Of a stretch of 7,308 bases of DNA, positions 5,900 to 7,308 are shown piece by piece. Source of the stretch: Thermoplasmata archaeon (GTDB taxonomy: Archaea > Thermoplasmatota > Thermoplasmata > Lutacidiplasmatales > UBA184); assembly GCA_030044695.1 (NCBI GenBank), contig JASIDM010000179.1:1-7308 (forward strand), given 5' to 3'. The notes below the pieces were generated by a model. The model did no database searches. It saw only the letters and a list, made by a program, of their open reading frames with translations, and was not told the DNA's origin. A program made the translations under genes and the position numbers. Each line of letters begins with the position of its first letter. The stretch's first letter is position 1.

Positions 5900-6759
5900 G
5901 CTCGTCCCAGCGGCGGGGGGGAGCTCGCGAGCTCGCACGGTTCCTCGAGATCCAGAACCTCGGGCTCAACGTCCCGTTCGCGCTCGGCTTCGTGCTCGTC
6001 GCCGCCGGGGGATGGCCCGCGCCGCTGGCGTTCGCCCTGATCGTCGTCGCCTTCCTCGGCGCTCGCAACGCCGGGCACGCGTTCAACCGCTGGGCCGACC
6101 GACGGCTCGATGCGGAGAACCCCCGCACGGCCGACCGCGCCCTGCCGGCCGGTCGGCTCTCGCCCGGGTTCGCCCTGGGCGTGACGGCCGCGAGCTCGGC
6201 CGTGGTCGTGGTCGCGGCGGCGTTCCTGAACCCTCTTGCCCTCGCCCTAGCGCCGGTCGCGCTCGCGCTGATCCTCGGCTACAGCTACACGAAGCGGGTC
6301 TCGTGGCTCGCGACGCCGTTCCTCGGCCTGGTGGAGGCGATCATCCCGGCCGCCGCCTTTGTCGCGATCGACGCCCGTCTTCCGGCTCCCGCGTGGCTCG
6401 CCGTGGGAGCGATCCTGGCCTGGGGCACGGCGTTCGAGACGGTCCACAGCCTCGGGGACGTCGCCAGCGATCGGGCCCAAGGGCTCTCGTCGCTCCCGGT
6501 CCGGTTCGGACGGCGGGGCTCGCTGGTGGCGATCGGCGTCCTTCACGGCGTGGCGCTCGTCCTGCTCGGTCTCTTCGGCTGGGCGGAGGGGCTGGGATGG
6601 GCGTACGACCTCGCCCTCGTGACCATCGCGATCGGGGTCGGCCTGGTCGACCTTCGGTTCGGAACGGGCGACGCCCCGGTCCGAACGGCGTTCCGATGGC
6701 ACTTCGCCTTCGCCGTCCTGTTCCTCGCGGGCGTCGCGGGCGGGCTCTTCTTCCGCTGA
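5896..6759 (+). CDS. UbiA-family aromatic polyprenyltransferase, MqnP-like
   Basis: A 287-residue integral membrane protein. The start is the GTG at 5896, whose GTGA overlaps the ubiD stop, indicating translational coupling. The first aspartate motif is NRWADRRLD (64-72), followed by ENPRTADRALPAG (74-86); the 'NPRTA.R.LPAG' string is characteristic of the 4-hydroxybenzoate/MqnP-like UbiA group. The second aspartate motif is DVASDRAQG (188-196), followed by LSSLPVRFG (197-205). Both motifs bind Mg-diphosphate of the polyprenyl donor. About nine hydrophobic helices are visible, near 24-38, 41-57, 90-109, 113-129, 138-157, 167-185, 208-228, 236-252 and 266-285, as expected. It transfers a polyprenyl chain to an aromatic acceptor at the cytoplasmic membrane, making the substrate that the UbiD enzyme would decarboxylate. 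The N-terminal EIQNLGLNVPFAL differs from the EHT.FALPFA seen in many relatives. Chain length and acceptor cannot be read from the sequence. Confidence 0.92.
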   Translation: MSSSQRRGGARELARFLEIQNLGLNVPFALGFVLVAAGGWPAPLAFALIVVAFLGARNAGHAFNRWADRRLDAENPRTADRALPAGRLSPGFALGVTAASSAVVVVAAAFLNPLALALAPVALALILGYSYTKRVSWLATPFLGLVEAIIPAAAFVAIDARLPAPAWLAVGAILAWGTAFETVHSLGDVASDRAQGLSSLPVRFGRRGSLVAIGVLHGVALVLLGLFGWAEGLGWAYDLALVTIAIGVGLVDLRFGTGDAPVRTAFRWHFAFAVLFLAGVAGGLFFR

Positions 6760-6778
6760 TCTCGCGAGCCCGGCCGGC

Positions 6779-6790
6779 CGATACCTAAAG
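6779..6790 (+). promoter_or_regulatory. TATA-like patch downstream of the UbiA gene
   Basis: CGATACCTAAAG is the only A/T-richer run in the 238-base gap after the prenyltransferase gene and could start a new transcript near 6808-6815, well upstream of the next gene at 6998. That would leave a long leader of roughly 180-190 bases, unlike the leaderless pattern of other genes here, unless the start lies at the small frame beginning at 6834. The box is weak. Confidence 0.3.
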
Positions 6791-6794
6791 TGCT

Positions 6795-6975
6795 TCGCGC
6801 CGTCCCGCCGGGCTCTGAGGGGGGAGGCATTCCGTGACCGTCCTCCGCCATGGCCCATCGCGCCGCAGTGAGGTGGGACGGTGCGAGCCGACCGACCGGC
6901 GGCGCCGAGGCGTTCCGCACGCGTCCCTGCCCTGGGGACCTCCTGGGGCGGGCGCCGCGACGTTCGTCCGGCTCG
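6795..6975 (+). other. Nested inverted repeats in the gap before the TGT-like gene (possible structured RNA or leader)
   Basis: Two successive nested hairpins can be drawn. The first pairs 6795-6806 with 6875-6886 (12 bp, one G-U at 6799/6882), encloses 6810-6813 with 6853-6856, and holds an inner stem GGAGG (6823-6827) with CCTCC (6842-6846). The second pairs 6884-6890 with 6969-6975 (7 bp), 6899-6906 with 6951-6958 (8 bp) and 6923-6927 with 6935-6939 (5 bp). The two outer stems compete for 6884-6886. I recognise no SRP RNA, RNase P RNA, tRNA or C/D-box motif. At this G+C content part of the pairing is expected by chance, and the TATA-like patch at 6779-6790 would start transcription inside the first outer stem, so that stem needs readthrough from ubiA. 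Confidence 0.3.
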
Positions 6976-7001
6976 ATCGCTCGACGAGAGGGTCCAGGTG
7001 A
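6834..7001 (+). CDS. Doubtful small reading frame, 55 residues
   Basis: A GTG at 6834 stands six bases after GGAGG (6823-6827), one of the few Shine-Dalgarno-like sequences in the window, and the frame's TGA overlaps the GTG of the next gene as GTGA, the same coupling seen between ubiD and ubiA. Against it, the product (starting VTVLRHGPSRRSE) is arginine/proline-rich and resembles no family I know. About 80% of its codons end in G or C, clearly fewer than in the neighbouring genes, and the GGAGG can pair with CCTCC just downstream. It is kept as a low-confidence candidate, possibly a leader peptide. Confidence 0.18.
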   Translation: MTVLRHGPSRRSEVGRCEPTDRRRRGVPHASLPWGPPGAGAATFVRLDRSTRGSR

Positions 7002-7308
7002 GGTCGGTCGATCGGCTCGAGGGTCTCGCCATCTCGGGCACGGCCGAGGTCGGCCCCCTCCGCTTCCGAACGCCCGCGATCCTCAACGCCGACGGGGCGG
7101 GGCCCGACCGGCTCTCCCTGAGCACCGAACCGGCACCGTCGGGGAGCCGCCGCCTCGTGCTGAGCCAAGGGACCGAGCGACTCACCTTGGAGGTCCCCGT
7201 GCTCGCGCCCGAGGTCGCTCCGGCGAGCTCGGGCGTCGTCCCGCTCGGTGCCGGATGCGTCTACCTCCATGCGCCGCTCTCCGTGCCGGCGCTTCGCGAG
7301 CTCCGCGG
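6998..7308 (+). CDS. Start of a tRNA-guanine transglycosylase-superfamily-like protein, possibly archaeosine synthase (cut by window end)
   Basis: From a GTG at 6998, preceded by GAGGG (6988-6992 region) as a weak Shine-Dalgarno sequence, 103 codons run open to the window edge. Residues 6-29 read RLEGLAISGTAEVGPLRF followed by RTPAIL, matching the 'R.G.AR.G.....TPA.L' opening of TGT-superfamily proteins. The next about 70 residues are hydrophobic and proline-rich, with GCVYLHAPLSVPALRELR at 86-103. In archaeal TgtA2/ArcS proteins, which convert preQ0-modified tRNA position 15 to archaeosine, the N-terminal domain is a divergent, often degenerate TGT barrel, and this segment fits that better than catalytic TgtA. 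Active-site aspartates, the zinc-binding cysteines and the PUA domain would lie beyond the window. Identification rests on the short N-terminal motif only. GC-ending codons dominate, as in the neighbouring genes, supporting that the frame is real. Confidence 0.5.
   Translation, partial: MRSVDRLEGLAISGTAEVGPLRFRTPAILNADGAGPDRLSLSTEPAPSGSRRLVLSQGTERLTLEVPVLAPEVAPASSGVVPLGAGCVYLHAPLSVPALRELR

Noticed and set aside
4343..5938. Long open minus-strand frame upstream of the HTH_10 regulator, antisense to ubiD
   Set aside because: Low-complexity His/Asp/Arg/Pro-rich translation with no domain, lying opposite the clear UbiD protein.
6795..6975. SRP RNA, RNase P RNA or tRNA in the gap after ubiA
   Set aside because: I found none of the conserved loops of SRP RNA, no conserved RNase P core sequences, and no tRNA T-loop or cloverleaf; the element is also shorter than the two large RNAs.
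1..7308. CRISPR array, insertion sequence, integrase or phage genes
   Set aside because: No regularly spaced direct repeats, no terminal inverted repeats with a transposase, and no recombinase motifs; the genes look like chromosomal housekeeping and metabolism.

Overview
The window is about 70% G+C and looks archaeal, most likely a high-GC member of the Thermoplasmata/Thermoplasmatota (an inference from gene content, not from a marker gene). The evidence is a Hef/FANCM-type helicase, a regulator with a bacterio-opsin-activator HTH (HTH_10), a C-terminal part of a UbiD-UbiA quinone module, and the N-terminus of a protein resembling archaeal tRNA-guanine transglycosylase/archaeosine synthase. 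Most genes lack a Shine-Dalgarno sequence, and A/T-rich TATA-like patches lie about 20-30 bases ahead of several start codons, which fits largely leaderless transcription.

Layout. (1) 1-157, minus: the first 52 codons of an aldehyde dehydrogenase. (2) 158-318: an intergenic stretch with several G+C palindromes. (3) 319-1485, minus: a membrane-attached family 2 glycosyltransferase of the HpnB/CrtQ type. (4) 1519-3126, plus: a Hef-type superfamily 2 helicase without the usual nuclease half; it diverges from the glycosyltransferase across 33 bases. (5) 3123-3566, minus: dUTPase, convergent with the helicase, their stop codons sharing one CTAG. (6) 3590-4342, minus: a 250-residue HTH_10 regulator just upstream of dut, probably cotranscribed with it. 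(7) 4343-4417: a divergent promoter region built around a 48-bp dyad. (8) 4418-5899 and 5896-6759, plus: a UbiD-family decarboxylase and a UbiA-family prenyltransferase, coupled by a GTGA overlap. (9) 6760-6997: an intergenic stretch with a TATA-like patch and nested inverted repeats. (10) 6998-7308, plus: the beginning of a TGT-superfamily-like protein cut by the window end.

Functionally, the UbiD-UbiA pair most likely supplies the prenylation and decarboxylation steps of (mena)quinone synthesis. The divergent HTH_10 regulator, which shares a symmetric promoter with ubiD, is the best candidate for its controller. The helicase and dUTPase both serve genome integrity (fork repair and exclusion of uracil from DNA), but they lie on opposite strands and need not be co-regulated. 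The most interesting non-coding signal is the 48-bp dyad at 4351-4398: a perfect 14-bp G+C palindrome flanked at equal distances by outward-facing copies of a TATA-like decamer. No CRISPR array, insertion sequence, rRNA or tRNA was recognised.
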